DNA of 64,000 nucleotides from assembly GCF_030463535.1 (NCBI RefSeq), contig NC_132894.1:30575125-30639124 (forward strand). The letters are read 5' to 3'. Each line of letters opens with the position of its first letter. Position 1 is the stretch's first letter. Under the pieces are notes generated by a model. It had not been told where the DNA came from and did no database searches. It was given only the letters and a program-made list of their open reading frames with translations. Shown here piece after piece: positions 49,012-61,573 of this stretch. The stretch is from Salminus brasiliensis (Eukaryota > Chordata > Actinopteri > Characiformes > Bryconidae). The translations under genes and the position numbers were made by a program.

Positions 49012-49874
49012 ACACAGTAGTAAAGTCTGAACTTGCTGCCTGTCTCAGTAATATCTAATGTCTGTCTGTCTGTCTGTCTTGCATGGAAAACTGTCTATCC
49101 TCTCTTGACCAAAGTTCAGTTATTATTTATTTAATTAACAGTAAAGTTGGCTACTTGCTCCTCTTTGTCTTGGCTCTTTTCACACATTGTCGATCTCGCC
49201 TCTTTCTGTTTGTTACCTGTTTTGTTGTCCCGTTCCATTTTGCCTCCGTTAGTTTGCCGGTTTATTTCCTTGAGGTCTCTTTCCTGAGTTTTTTTCCCAG
49301 CCGCTTTTGCTTTCTGTTCATTTGTTTTGACTCCCAGAGGCTCTTCATGTCGCACTGTGACCACTCTGCTTCCTCTAATGTCAACCTGGACTCTAACTGA
49401 GGGGTTGGGTAGTATTAACCAAGGTTAACCATGGTTCATCTCCCACTCTCTAAACCAGCCCCCTGCAACCCAAAGAGCGAAAACAATTAGGACTCTCCCT
49501 TCCGAACGGGAAGGAAATGTGATAAAGGGTTTTTTTTTTCAGTGTCCTTTTTTGGCCTGTAACACCTCCCAGCCTCGCTTCGGGGGAGAGTAAGGACTGT
49601 TAGCGGGGAGTACATGGTTTGTGAACCAATGGTGCCATCCTGTATAGATAGCGGAGGTATACAAAATAGCATTAATGTAAGCGTAGAAGTTATGTATAGC
49701 GTCCCTGTCACTCAAAAATGTTAGTTTTCTTCATTTCTCACAATGGTGACTATTTTGGACAGTTGCCCTTTATGTGGTGTTAAAATTTTTATGATTAATG
49801 GACCAATAGAAATGTCCCGAAATTACTTGTAAAACTTGTAAAATGAAAATCTAAAATTTGCTTAATGTTTATTT
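49012..49874. other. intergenic, no gene
   Basis: (TGTC)n at 49061-49079. The open frame at 49083-49400 shows no family resemblance. Confidence 0.45.
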
Positions 49875-50000
49875 ATTTATTTATTTTAGCCCATTTCCTA
49901 CCCAATTTGGAAGACCAATGACTCAATCCTCTTTCATGTGACCTCCCCCTATCACTAGCCAGTTGTTAAACATGCTAGGATTCATGCTTTGGGTTTGTAT
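49875..50000 (-). mobile_element. SINE fragment
   Basis: CCCAATTTGGAAGACCAATG and TGTGACCTCCCCCTATCAC match the tail of the tRNA-derived SINE family at 57560 and 21545. The tRNA head is absent. Confidence 0.5.
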
Positions 50001-50461
50001 AGCAGCCAGTGATACAGAGGACATTTTACTGGTAGAATGGATTCGAGTAAATAACCATCAAATCTCACTGTCTGTAAAAAAAAAAAAAACCCAAAACTGA
50101 AGATGAAAGGAAGAAGAAGGCTTCTACAGCTGGATAATGTTTCTTAACACACCTCAAAATTCACTAAAAACTACCTCGAACAAAGCACAAGCTGTTTTGT
50201 TGACAAGATGTCAGTCACCCACCCTAAACATCAGTACAACTCTGTGGCTAGACCTCCAGAGAGCCGTGCAGCAAGACTGATCTCACTGATCTGGAAGTTA
50301 TTCACATGGAAGAATAGGCAAAAATCCTCCAAATCTATTTCTTCAAAAGAATTGAAAGAACCTTGTGTTAGTAAGTACTGACCATACAAGGCCTCAGGAC
50401 CTGTTAAAATGTTGTTTGTTTAAAACAGTAAAAGACAGAAAAAAAGTCATCTTGCTTAAAA

Positions 50462-50610
50462 TGTGAAAAAAATAGTCAATCTTCTACTTCATGCCAGCTC
50501 TAATGTTTACTTTTGAGATTTTAAATGTGCAGTGGCATCAGAGCCAGTAGGAAATCGGAGTTCAGATCTTAAAGATGAATATCTGTGTCTGTGTCGTCAT
50601 TTCCCGTGGT
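50462..50610. repeat. direct repeat, partner of 51455-51675
   Basis: GTTTACTTTTGAGATTTT, then AGGAAATCGGAGTTC and AAGATGAATAT, recur in order about 1 kb to the right, where about 70-90 extra bases separate the two halves. Confidence 0.75.
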
Positions 50611-51122
50611 TAAACACAAGAACGTGTCAGTGTTAGCAGTTGTAGATCAGATCTTTTTGGTGCTGGAGATGCATTTAATATATCTGATACACACTCAAAG
50701 GACTCCAAATATCAGTTGCAATATATATAAATATATAAAATAATACACCAAGTTGTTCAAGTTTTCATGAAACTAGTAAACCTGTCGGTAGACTGCTTAA
50801 GAGTATCCCCAGGTCCCAAAAAAGACCAAAGCACAATGCCCAGTTGTCGTCAAATGTACGTCCATATACTTTAGCCTATTTCCCCTGTATGACTTCTGTT
50901 CACATTTGTGTTATTAACAAAGTAACAGTGCATCATTTTCTGTTTTAGTCTGAAGCAACGCTGTCCAACTACAAGTATAACTGGCGCCCCCTGTCGCTAC
51001 ACCACACTCATGACCCACAGAACTGAAGAAAATGAGATGAGAGGAGCGCAGTATGTTGCTGGATGTCAGAGACCGAGCCGAGCCGAGCCATGCAATGCTG
51101 TAGCTGTGTAGCTGTATGTATG
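50611..51122. other. intergenic, no gene
   Basis: No exon recognised. A short GAGCC tandem lies near 51073-51089. Confidence 0.4.
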
Positions 51123-51705
51123 TATACAGCCATCAGCCATAACATTAGCAACATTGCCTAATATTGTTTAGGTCCCTCTTGTGCTGCCACAACAGATCTG
51201 ACCGTTTGAGGCATGGACTCCAAAAGACCTCTGAAGACGCTCTGAGGGATCTGGGCCAAGACTAATAATGTTAGTTGGGGCCTCCATGAGCATCGGTGAG
51301 CCTTATGTGCCCATGACCCTGCCGCCGGTTCAGGAGTTGTCCTTTGTTGGAGCGCTTTTTGATAGGTACTGACACTGCAGTTGTCTAGCCATTACAATAT
51401 AGCCCTTGTCAAAGTGGCTCAGATTCGCTTGCCTATTTTTCCTGCTTTTAACACAAGAAGTATTCAATCTTCAACTTCATGACAGCTCTATTGTTTACTT
51501 TTGAGATTTTGAATGTGGTCCCAAAACATTTGCATGCCACTGTAGTGTAAACCATCATTATTGATGATTAAATAGCATACCTAAACCTTAAAAGGTGCAG
51601 CTCTTTATTCAGAACCACTGGGAAATCGGAGTTCTGATCCCAAAGATGAATATATGTGGCTGTATCGTCACCTTCAAGAACCGACTATTCACTTGCTGTC
51701 TAACA

Positions 51706-52450
51706 GAGTCAATTAAACCATACAACATGCCTGTGCCAAGAGTATGTAGCTCACTGGTGGTTATTTTGTAAATAAACAGAAACTTCAATCGTGATAAAAA
51801 AGACAAAAAAAAAATAAAACAAACGATCCATGTTTCATTAGTCACGGTATGTCAATATAAAATGGAGAAATGAAATAGCTGTCACACAGTCATGGCTAAG
51901 TGCTGTGCAGCTCTCTTGCATTCCTTTGAGACTAAGACTGAAGAAATAGAAAGTTATTAAAAACAGTTACCACTATTTTCCATTAAGCAGAAGTAGCAAG
52001 CACAACATCTATTCCTGTATATCTATTCTCTAGTAATAGAAGTTTGTAATAACACCTTCGGCCCACCGGCATGACATAAAAGCCTATGTCATGCCGGTGG
52101 GCCGAAGGTGTTATTACAAACTTCTATTACTAGAGAATAGATATACAGGAATAGATGTTGTGCTGCTACTTCTGCTTAATGGAAATTAGTGGTAACTGTT
52201 TTTAATAACTTCTATTTCTTCAGTCTTAGTCTCAAAGGAATGCAAGAGAGCTGCACAGCACTTAGCCATGACTGTGTGACAGTATTTCATTTCTCCATTT
52301 TATATTGCACATACCGTGACTAATGAAACATGGATCGTTTGTTTTCTTTTTTTTTGTCTTTTTATCAGTTGAAGTTTCTGTTATTTACAAAATAACCACC
52401 AGTGTGCTACATACTCTTGGCACAGGCATGTTGTTTGGTTTAATTGACTC
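51706..52450. repeat. near-perfect palindrome, arms about 370 bp, 6-bp spacer
   Basis: 51706-52078 and 52085-52450 are reverse complements with only scattered single-base differences and small indels. The centre reads ATGACATA, then AAAGCC, then TATGTCAT. No open frame or family resemblance in the arms. Confidence 0.95.
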
Positions 52451-52496
52451 TTTTGGAAGAGAAAGGGTAACCGGGTCTTGGCTAAGCTAACAAAAT

Positions 52497-52518
52497 CATA
52501 TATATAAATATATGACTT

Positions 52519-52601
<83 letters not shown>

Positions 52602-52612
52602 GACTTTATATA
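52497..52612. repeat. (AT)n microsatellite beside the palindrome
   Basis: Over 90 bp of almost pure alternating AT, starting about 50 bp right of the palindrome. Confidence 0.9.
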
Positions 52613-52848
52613 TATTTAAATGATACCTATAAAAAATACTTGACTCCAATGAGTACAGCTACTACTGTTTGTATGAATGTTATTTGTACATATCTATATT
52701 TGTACATATCCTAGTACCTATTCTTTTGGTAGGTACTGACCACTCACCTCACACACCTCACAAGTCCTCACAAGACTCAATTGTCCAGACACCACAAGGT
52801 ATTTATCTGTATTTTTTAGTGGTGCTAATGTTAAGGCTGATCCGTATA

Positions 52849-53945
52849 GATAGAATGTCTCAGGAGCTCCACTAGATGTAGACATTGTCTGTGGATGAAC
52901 TCATTAACAGTCTCAGGAACAACCTTCTACACCTTTAGACTTAATCAACTTGTTTGCTTTGTAGCCACAGTAAACTAATCCTTAGGGTGTAACATATCTG
53001 GGAGTTTAGGGTGTTGCCTAAGTTACCCAGTTTCTCGGAAAACGTTCTGGTCATAAGTGTGGTGGACCACATGCTCAATGGCGTAACACGCTGACAAGCA
53101 GATGAGTACATAAATTTACATAAGTAATAAAGATGGCAATATTTAACAAAAAAATTAAACTTTTTTTTAATAAACTTTAAAAGGGCTTAAAAGAGTGCCT
53201 TGGAGCCCTGTATTTCCGGTGGTGGTCAGTAACAACTTACCCATGCACAGTATTTTGTACATTTTTTTAACACTCTTAATCTTTTAAAAAAACAAAGTTT
53301 CATTTCTCTATTTTCTGACTGCATTCACATGTAACGCTTAAGCCCGATTCATCTACGAAATTCTCTCGGCAGCAAACTGTAAACTCAATAGTCGGCTCTG
53401 GCCAGCTCATATTTGCACTTATACAAGCAACACATCAAAAAACAAACATACAACAAGAAGTGTTGCAAATACCTGGCCGTGCAGGAGGGATCACTGTCCA
53501 AAAAGCCTGGTGTCACAGCAGGGTTGAGAGTGTCGCTCAGAGAACAGTAAAGAGATTGGGAAATATAAACAAGACTGAATATTTCACATGACATCCGGGC
53601 CACCGTTATACACCACACTATCATTTTGACACAGGAAAGGGTGTTGCCTCTGCTCAACCTGCCTCTCAGCTTCAGCAGCACTCTATGGCTCTGCTCACTA
53701 TATGCATGAAACTTCAGAATGTGATCGAAGTAACTTAATCAATTCTTAATTAATCAATAAATAAATCAATCAAATTAATAAGCAAGTGTACAGATGATTA
53801 TTTACACAGTATTGGTCAATAGGGCCCTTTCTGCATGTAAAATAGCGTCAGTATTGCAGCAAATCCGTTGAAAAAGCTGCCCTTATTCGCGTCAGCGGCG
53901 ATATGGAAGACACTTTAGAAGAACTGAATTGTTAAAACTGAAGTT
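52849..53945. other. intergenic, downstream of dpep1-like gene
   Basis: No exon recognised. The minus-strand frame at 53385-53681 has a hydrophobic stretch but no family resemblance. Confidence 0.4.
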
Positions 53946-53951
53946 TTTATT
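53946..53951 (-). terminator. candidate dpep1-like polyadenylation signal
   Basis: AATAAA on the minus strand, about 250 nt past the stop codon. Use is inferred. Confidence 0.4.
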
Positions 53952-54202
53952 GAGTTGGAACAAACCACAGCATTTTTTTTAATGTGAAAGGAGCTGAAGT
54001 AATGTTTCAGGCTGGTTAACATACTTACTCACTTCCTTTTTGAGAAACAACTGACATCCTGTTTTCCTTCTTCCTAACTCTGCACCTGCCTGTCATTTTT
54101 TCCACCATCAAACAGCATCCGACAGACTTGAAGTTTACATTTTGCTTCAGACTTGAAGAGCATTGTATGTTACAGCATTGTCAGTAGCAATCTGTTGGCT
54201 AA

Positions 54203-54385
54203 TTACATGAGCTTAGCAAGCAGTGAGGTCAAGGTCAGAGTCATGGCCAAAACTGACAGGTTCTGAAGTGGCGTGCCTGCAGCGTTGGTGTCTGGGTAAC
54301 CGAAGTCCGTTCTGCAGGTGTTTTGGACTTGCTCCAGAGGAATGGGCACGTCATCCGGATGCGTGCTGCTCATAGCGTCTCTCAC
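54203..54385 (-). CDS. dpep1: dpep1-like terminal exon with GPI signal
   Basis: Encodes [20 protein letters not shown], a conserved NTCRTDFGY, then a short hydrophilic spacer and a hydrophobic C-terminus. Stop at 54203-54205. Confidence 0.92.
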   Translation of the reverse strand: MRDAMSSTHPDDVPIPLEQVQNTCRTDFGYPDTNAAGTPLQNLSVLAMTLTLTSLLAKLM

Positions 54386-55196
54386 CTGTGGGAACAAATA
54401 ATCAGTGTGTTTAAATTTATTTAAATATATTTTATTTAGGAAGGGGTTGGTATTTTTGGGCTTTTAAGAATCAGTTCTGGATCGCTGTTCTTATTAAATT
54501 AAGAATCATAGTGTTCGGATTGGATCTCGGTTCTTTATTAAATTAAGAATCAGAGTGTTTGGATCTCAGTTTTTATTAAATTAAGAATCAGAGTGTTCGG
54601 ATTGGATCTCAGTTTTTATTAAATTAAGAATCAGTGTGTTTGGATCTCGGTTACTGTATATACTGTATGCACGGCAATATATTGTTATGTTTCTTAACTG
54701 TCATAGCATAAAAAAAACATCATGTGCATAACATCTGAATAAATCACCAATCTTTACATGTAAACTAATAATTATAAATCAATAAGGGGTTTTGAGAATC
54801 AATAAGGTATCAAAAACACAATATGGCAGTATTTTGAAATATATAAATATTTCTCTAAGTTCTTGCAGTCAGTGTTTTTAGGCTTCCGGCCTCAATTTAG
54901 TTTTTTTTTTTTAAATCAGTCAGTGTGTTTTTCACTAATGTAAGAATGAGTGTTTTTGGACCTCTCTCAGTTTCTTCTAATAAATCCTGTATACTTTTGT
55001 ATTATTTTATATCATTTTAAACTGAGAGGGTGGAGTGGGGGGTGGGGGGTGGTCTCCAGCACTGCTCAGTGTCAGTTTCTTACTAATTTAAGAATCAGTC
55101 AGTGTGTATGGTCAGGTGGGATATGGGAGGAAAGTGTCTGGAAACAAGGTTGTCCTGAGTGGTGAATTTCTGTGTGAGTGTGTGTGTGAGAGGGTC

Positions 55197-55255
<59 letters not shown>

Positions 55256-58200
55256 TATGTATATATATATATATATGAGTGTGAGTGTTCTGTTCTCACC
55301 GCCTCCACATTTTCAAACACTCGAAGCAGGTTCCTCCCCAGAGCATCTCTGACCTCATCTTCTGTCCAGCCACGTCTCAGCAGTTCTGCTACCAGGTCAG
55401 GATACTTCGAGACGTCCTCCAGACCAGTTGGGACCCTGCCAGAGAATACGGTCTTCTGAATGCAAATGTATACAAGGCATGCAATGATATGGATTTTTCT
55501 GGGATGCTATCAGTCACGTATTGACTGATATTTCAAACTCTTAACAATTTTTGTATTAAGAGTTTTAAGAGATATATTGTGTACTGAGCCAGATTATATG
55601 TGACAATGGCTCCCCCTCCTGGGCCCTTTGGGTACTGACTGCATGCTTAGGCTTTGGGACTTTGTAGGCCTTCTACCAGACACCACCTCCTGGCTCAGCC
55701 AGGCATTGCACATTGCCAGGCCATGTGCTTCTACAGTATGTTTACTTTTGGCCATGCTACATCACTGCCAAGCTCCCCTAAGCCCCACCCCTCACCTGAT
55801 TTTGACCACCTGTTGCTCATCCCTGGAGTTCTTATGACCACACCATATATATTTACTCCTACTCAAGGCCCCTTGTTTTGCACATTGGACTCTGAGTGTG
55901 GCTCTGTCTGTGTTATACCTCCTATGACCCTGTGACTGTGCCTTGGACAATGAGTATAAGAGTAGCCCTAATAAAGACACTGCTACACTCTCTTTGTCAC
56001 ATTGTGTCAAAATTGGGACCAAAGTCTTTGAAAACGACACGGTAACAGAACTTTTATGGTTCTACTTTTGTGGCATGATGTCACATGTGCATTCTTTATT
56101 ACCCTTCTTTGAGCCCGTGGCTCAGATAAGAAGGCTACATTGTGTCTGCTTACACCTGCTTACCTGGACACACCATCATAATCACCACCGAATCCAACGA
56201 TGCTGGCGCCTGCCACCTTCTTGATGTGGTCGAAGTGATCTGCGTCCGGCAAAGCAAGCATGGAAAGAGAGAAGCTTGAGGTGCTGAACCACCAAGAGGC
56301 AAAATGCTGTATGTTTGGTCTGAAACCACTGTCAGTTACTTACCCGCCACGTCGGAAAGACTTGCTGTGTTGCTACAGGTGACGTAGTCGTTGTAGAAAT
56401 TAACCATAACAATCCCGTTGTTTTCTTTCTGGAGTAAAGATATAAGGGCAGGTTCAGACACCAAAAAAGAATATACTGGCTGTTGAAATACAATGCAGTA
56501 AACACAGTGTGTTAAGAAGTTGCTGCCTGTGGTTTTGCAAAAAACAAACAAACAAACACCTGCTTGTAGGACAGCAAAACCCGACTAACGTAAAACTGGA
56601 AGTTGTTTTTTACACTGTGTCAAAACGCCATGACAAAAGGACCAACAGAAATGCTTTAAAATGACCTGGACATATTCTACCGTCCGTCAGGCCCTCGTTA
56701 TCGTGCCCTTTCCTCTGAGTGATCCCGGACCACCGCCCACAGGCCCATATAAGGACTTTCGCCTTATTTCCGGGTCATTTGTGTTTGAGTCATGTTCATG
56801 TGTTGCACCTGGGACTGGGAGCATTTAAGGAGCTGCCTGATTGCTACTCCCTGCCGTGAATTGATTCTCCACGTGTCGGTGGCGTGTTCCTGTTGGCTAG
56901 TGTTCTGATCTGGTTCTAGAGGCAAGCGCGCTACGTCACTTCCAGCTCAAAGCTCCTTGGCATCTCCAGCTTATGAGGCAGTCCTGGCGTACTCAGGTTG
57001 GGCCTGCCCTGTTATCTAGTTCAGGCAGCTGGTTCTCCAGCTACCCCTTTCATTTACTCAGAGCGTGGCTCTGGTTTTCAGTTCTAGTTTCCCCTGCATC
57101 CCAAGCTCGGCTTGTGGGTTTCCTTTGTCCCCCTCCCTCAGTTCATTCCTGCTCGTCCCCTGTCACTCCCTGCTCCTCCCAGTTCCAGGTTTGTTGTGTT
57201 GCATTGACTTTCATGTACAGGTCTGTCATGTCCTGTAAAGTTGGGAGATCTAATGTATTTTTTGTAATATAACTAATAATGTAAGTTGAACAATTTATGA
57301 ACATTTAAGTGATCTTATCTGATGGTTTTGTAATAAATGAACGTTCCTAATGCTGCTTTATTGGGTTAGTTGTGGGAGTAAAATTGGAGCGGTGTTGTGA
57401 AATAAGTGCTTAAGATGTGTGATGCCTTTTTCAATCAAAGATGGGAAGTTTAATGTGATTTTATTGAGTATAAAAAGCCGAGATTTTCCAGGTGGGAGTG
57501 TGGATTGGTTATATTTGGGAATTTCCACCAAGCTGTCAGAGTTGTTGTAAATCTTTATAATTTAACCTCTGAATTTTCTACCCTGTTTGGAAGTTCAATT
57601 ACCTGACCCCTGTTCATGTGAACTCCCCCTATCCTTGGCAATGTCCCAACACTCTCCTCCAACAGGTGAAGCCAGGCAAAGGCTCTTTGGGATGTATGTG
57701 TGGGCTCTGAGTGTATGACAAATTTAGTTCCTTGATGTCCAACCAGCTAGCAGAGAACATTATAGCAATGTTTTTAAGAAGGTTCCAGATAAATGACCTC
57801 TAACATTATTGAAATAAACCACATAATAATAATAATAATAATAATAATAAGGTAATCATTTTCATCACGACGTTATTAGATTGTTTCCCAGACAAAAACT
57901 AACATTATGGAAACATTTGAAGTAACTTTCCCGAAACCTAAAATACAATGAATCTAATGAAATACAATGAAAACACTAATAAAACTGGTACATAACACTG
58001 ATATCACATTGCCAGATAATATTTAATGAATGTGTTCTTTATTTTTTTTTAAACATAAGAATTGTAGCATTTATTTAAACATATAATTAAATATTTATTA
58101 ATTATTATTATTATTATTATTAGTGTAAAATATCTGAATTTACACTAATAATAAACGTTTAAAAAAATAAAAGTTTAAATGATGAACCTCCATTACTTCT

Positions 58201-61200
58201 TGAAATGTGAAGAGCTCACATTCAGTTCAACACAACACAACTTTTTAATTAACACAAGAGGGAATAAACAAAATAAATAAAAAAAATAAAAAAAGTGAAA
58301 TAAAAATGTTCATAATGTTCAGAACGTTCCCATAATGCTCTACTACCCAAATCTTTCTAGCCAGTCGAGTTTACTTTTGTTTGTAGAGGTTTGTTAATGT
58401 TTATAGAGGTTCATGAGCCTTAGCCTATAATTACCTGTGAGGTAATGGTACATTTCGCTCTGTCTTAACAGGAACCAAACTAAAACAACAGAAGAGTGAC
58501 TTATTGTTCAGGTTTTCCTGCCAGGCCTGAACATGTCACAGCACGCCCCATTACCTACTTACACAGGATACATGCCCACTCACCTTCCAAACCCCACAAC
58601 CAGTGAAGTGCTAAATGCCCTCTACACGTTCATACGTGTAAATGGTAAATGTGCGTGCAAGTAGACCACACTGAATTCACTTGATTAATGTGTACATCAT
58701 GAATTTCTGACATATTACAACACAATGCCAGAAGTTATAGAATAATGATAGAATAATGTAGAACAAACACATAATATAAACCAGCTATAAAATATAAACC
58801 TAATAAGAAAATAATAATGTAAATAGTGTACATTTATTGTTAGTGTCAGATATTTGTGTCGGGTGGATTGTTTAAGTGTTTTAAGATCAATAAAAATGTA
58901 CTTAATTTTAGATATTTTTTTAAACAATTAAATCATTTTTAAATCAGTTTAGTCATTTCCAATTAGTCCTACTTCTACTACAACTACTAAAATATTAATA
59001 ATGATAAGAATAATAATAAGAAGAAGAATATAGCACTTTTCAGGAACCAAAAATGCACTGAATTCACAGAAAATGGACATTAGTAGAGATGACACGACAA
59101 GACATAATAGATGAGAAGTTTAGGTTGGGGAATAGGAAACAGACCCATTTTAGATTTAGGGAATTTTGTGATGTGTTGGCAGGGACTATAAAAGTATTTT
59201 GGGATCAACAAGAAGTTACTAACTTAATTTTAGATATCATTTTTTTTTTATAATTTAATCATTTGATTTGACTTTACGTGCTTTTTTGCAGTTTAGTCAT
59301 TTCCAATTAGTACTATTTCTTATTCTGCTATTACTAATACTACTAAAATTATAATAATAATAATAAAAATAACTATAATAATAATAATAATGATAATAAT
59401 AATAATAATAATAGTAATAATAATAGAAAATGCACTGAATTGTCAGTACATCACAGACAACGAAGAAAACTCACAGAAAATGGACCTTAGGAGAGAGGAC
59501 ACTGGCAAGATGTAATAAATAGGAAGTTTATATTAGGGAATAGGAAACAGACCCGTTATAGGTTTGGGGAATTTTGTGATGTGTCAGGAAATTATAGAAG
59601 TATTTTGAGATCAACAAGAAGTTACTGAATTTATATTATTATTATTAACTGAATTTTAGATATATATTGTTTAAAATAATTTAATCATTTTATTTTACTT
59701 TACTTGCTTTTTTGCAGTTTAGTCCTTTCCAAATAGTATTACTTCTTATTCTACTACTACTACTACTATTACTGCTACTACTAAAAAAATTAATTAATTG
59801 AAAAAATAACAATAACAATAATATGTAGCTTTTCAGGAACCCAAAAAATGCACTGGATTGTCAGTACATCACAGACAATGAAAAAAACATAGTAATTCAC
59901 ACAAAAAAATGGACAGTAGTAGAGAGGACGTAACAAATAGGAAGTTTAGACATAGGAAACAGACCCATTATAGTTTTGGGGAATTCTGGGGAAGATTATA
60001 CACGAGAAATAAGAGAGCGAGGTTTTATGACTAGATCTGAGTTTATTGAGATCAATGTGGACCAACGGAGGAAGTGGGTAAATTGAGGAAATGCTTTATC
60101 ATTTGAGCTGAATGAAGAAGTACTCTCCACTAGGGACTACGGACTCCACACCAGGCAGTGACTGATGAGATAGAAAGAGCAAGGCCAACAGAGCTCTGTA
60201 ATCTCTTTACTACTAATGACTTTAATCATGTGTAATTGGACACACATGTATTGCATTTGGCAGACGCTCCAGTTTCTTATTATTACGCTTATTATTGGAC
60301 AAAGCTGCTCTTGCTATGGGCAGGGAATTGCACCCCAGTCTGCCAAGTGGAACGTATGCTGTACCAAGCACATTTATATACACTATGTCCAAATGTTTGT
60401 GGACACCCCTTCTAATGAATGCATTCATGTACTACCAATAGAATAGGACTCTCTGGAGCAGATAAACCTGAGCCTATTGGCACCATAAGGCATGGGCTAG
60501 AAGAGTATAAAAACCCCAGCATTGAGCTGTGGATTGTTGGGGATAAGGTATAAGGCTTCAGATCCTCATGTGATGCTCTTGTGGCTTATATCTAGAAGAA
60601 AGACTTCTTCATTCAACAGTAAAGACAGTTACTCTCTACTTTTAATGCCCTTGATTCCGGAAGAATCAATGAATGAACAGGTGTCCCAATACCTTTGTCC
60701 ACATAGTGTATTTAACTGTTTTAGGTTACTGAAAACACTAAATCCATGCTTTTGAACTTGTTGTTGTAGGTATGTATATAAAGAAGTGATGGTTCCCTCA
60801 CCACTTTTAGAAGGATGTCATCTGGAACGTTCCTCTTGTGTTTGCAGATGCTGTAGGCAGAGGAGTGGCTAAAGATGACTGGAGCTTTGGAGATACTTAG
60901 CACCTGGTCCATCACCTGGACCGAAACGTGAGCCAGGTCCACCAACATACCCATGCGGTTCATTTCCAAGATCAGCCTCTGTGAAAAAATAAAGCCATCT
61001 GGTCAGCAACGGCTCTAAAACGCTGCCTCACCTGCTACAGGGTCAAACAGAAAGTGACGCACCTGCTCCTCAAAGTTCATGATAAGCCCATGGCTGATTG
61101 TGAACAAAACAAGACAGTGTTACTTCATTACTTCACGTGCTGCAGGTTTCATTTATCCCTGCCCGCCAAGCTGTGTGCACGTGAGATTGCATGCATTCAT

Positions 61201-61533
61201 GCAGCAAGTGATCTCTATTATTATAATATTTAGCAGTTGTAGACAAACGAGCAATTGCAATCTGCCTTACAGGTGATTACAAATGCAGAATTACAGATGA
61301 TAAAGCCTGCCTTATTTTAATATCTGGATTACAGAGACCAGTATCCTGATAAGCTTTAGCAAACAATGTATTATGCAGCCCGAATGGAAGCAGCAGTGCT
61401 AACCTTGCCAAAGTCACTCAGGCCGTTGTGCTCCACAGGATCTGACCCCGTATCCACCAGCCAGTTATCCGCCCTGTGAGGCAAAAGGTCATGTTAGAAT
61501 TAACATCCTTAAAAATTAATTATTATTATTATT

Positions 61534-61573
<40 letters not shown>

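Larger units (their letters stand above)
51123..52848. mobile_element. miniature DNA element, copy 2, with large internal insertion
   Basis: The left end TATACAGCCATCAGCCATAA (51123) and the right end GGCTGATCCGTATA (52835-52848) are inverted repeats. The element body is interrupted at about 51380-52720, where the palindrome and (AT)n now sit. TAGGTACTGAC occurs on both sides of the insert (about 51363 and 52731). Confidence 0.6.
56429..60801. other. dpep1-like 4.4-kb intron
   Basis: Contains a possible LTR-like remnant, a SINE fragment, (AAT)n runs, a diverged tandem repeat and a Tc1-type element, all listed separately. No exon recognised in it. Confidence 0.6.

Noticed and set aside
49083-49400. 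105-codon ORF with hydrophobic content
   Set aside because: Low-complexity, pyrimidine-rich translation with no family resemblance and no splice context.
53385-53681. 98-codon minus-strand ORF as a small membrane protein
   Set aside because: It has a hydrophobic, Cys-rich stretch but no known family and no neighbouring exon signals.
61060-61095. extra dipeptidase exon
   Set aside because: A donor-like GTGCGT follows a short open stretch, but the exons at 61404 and 60978 join directly with no family residues missing between them.
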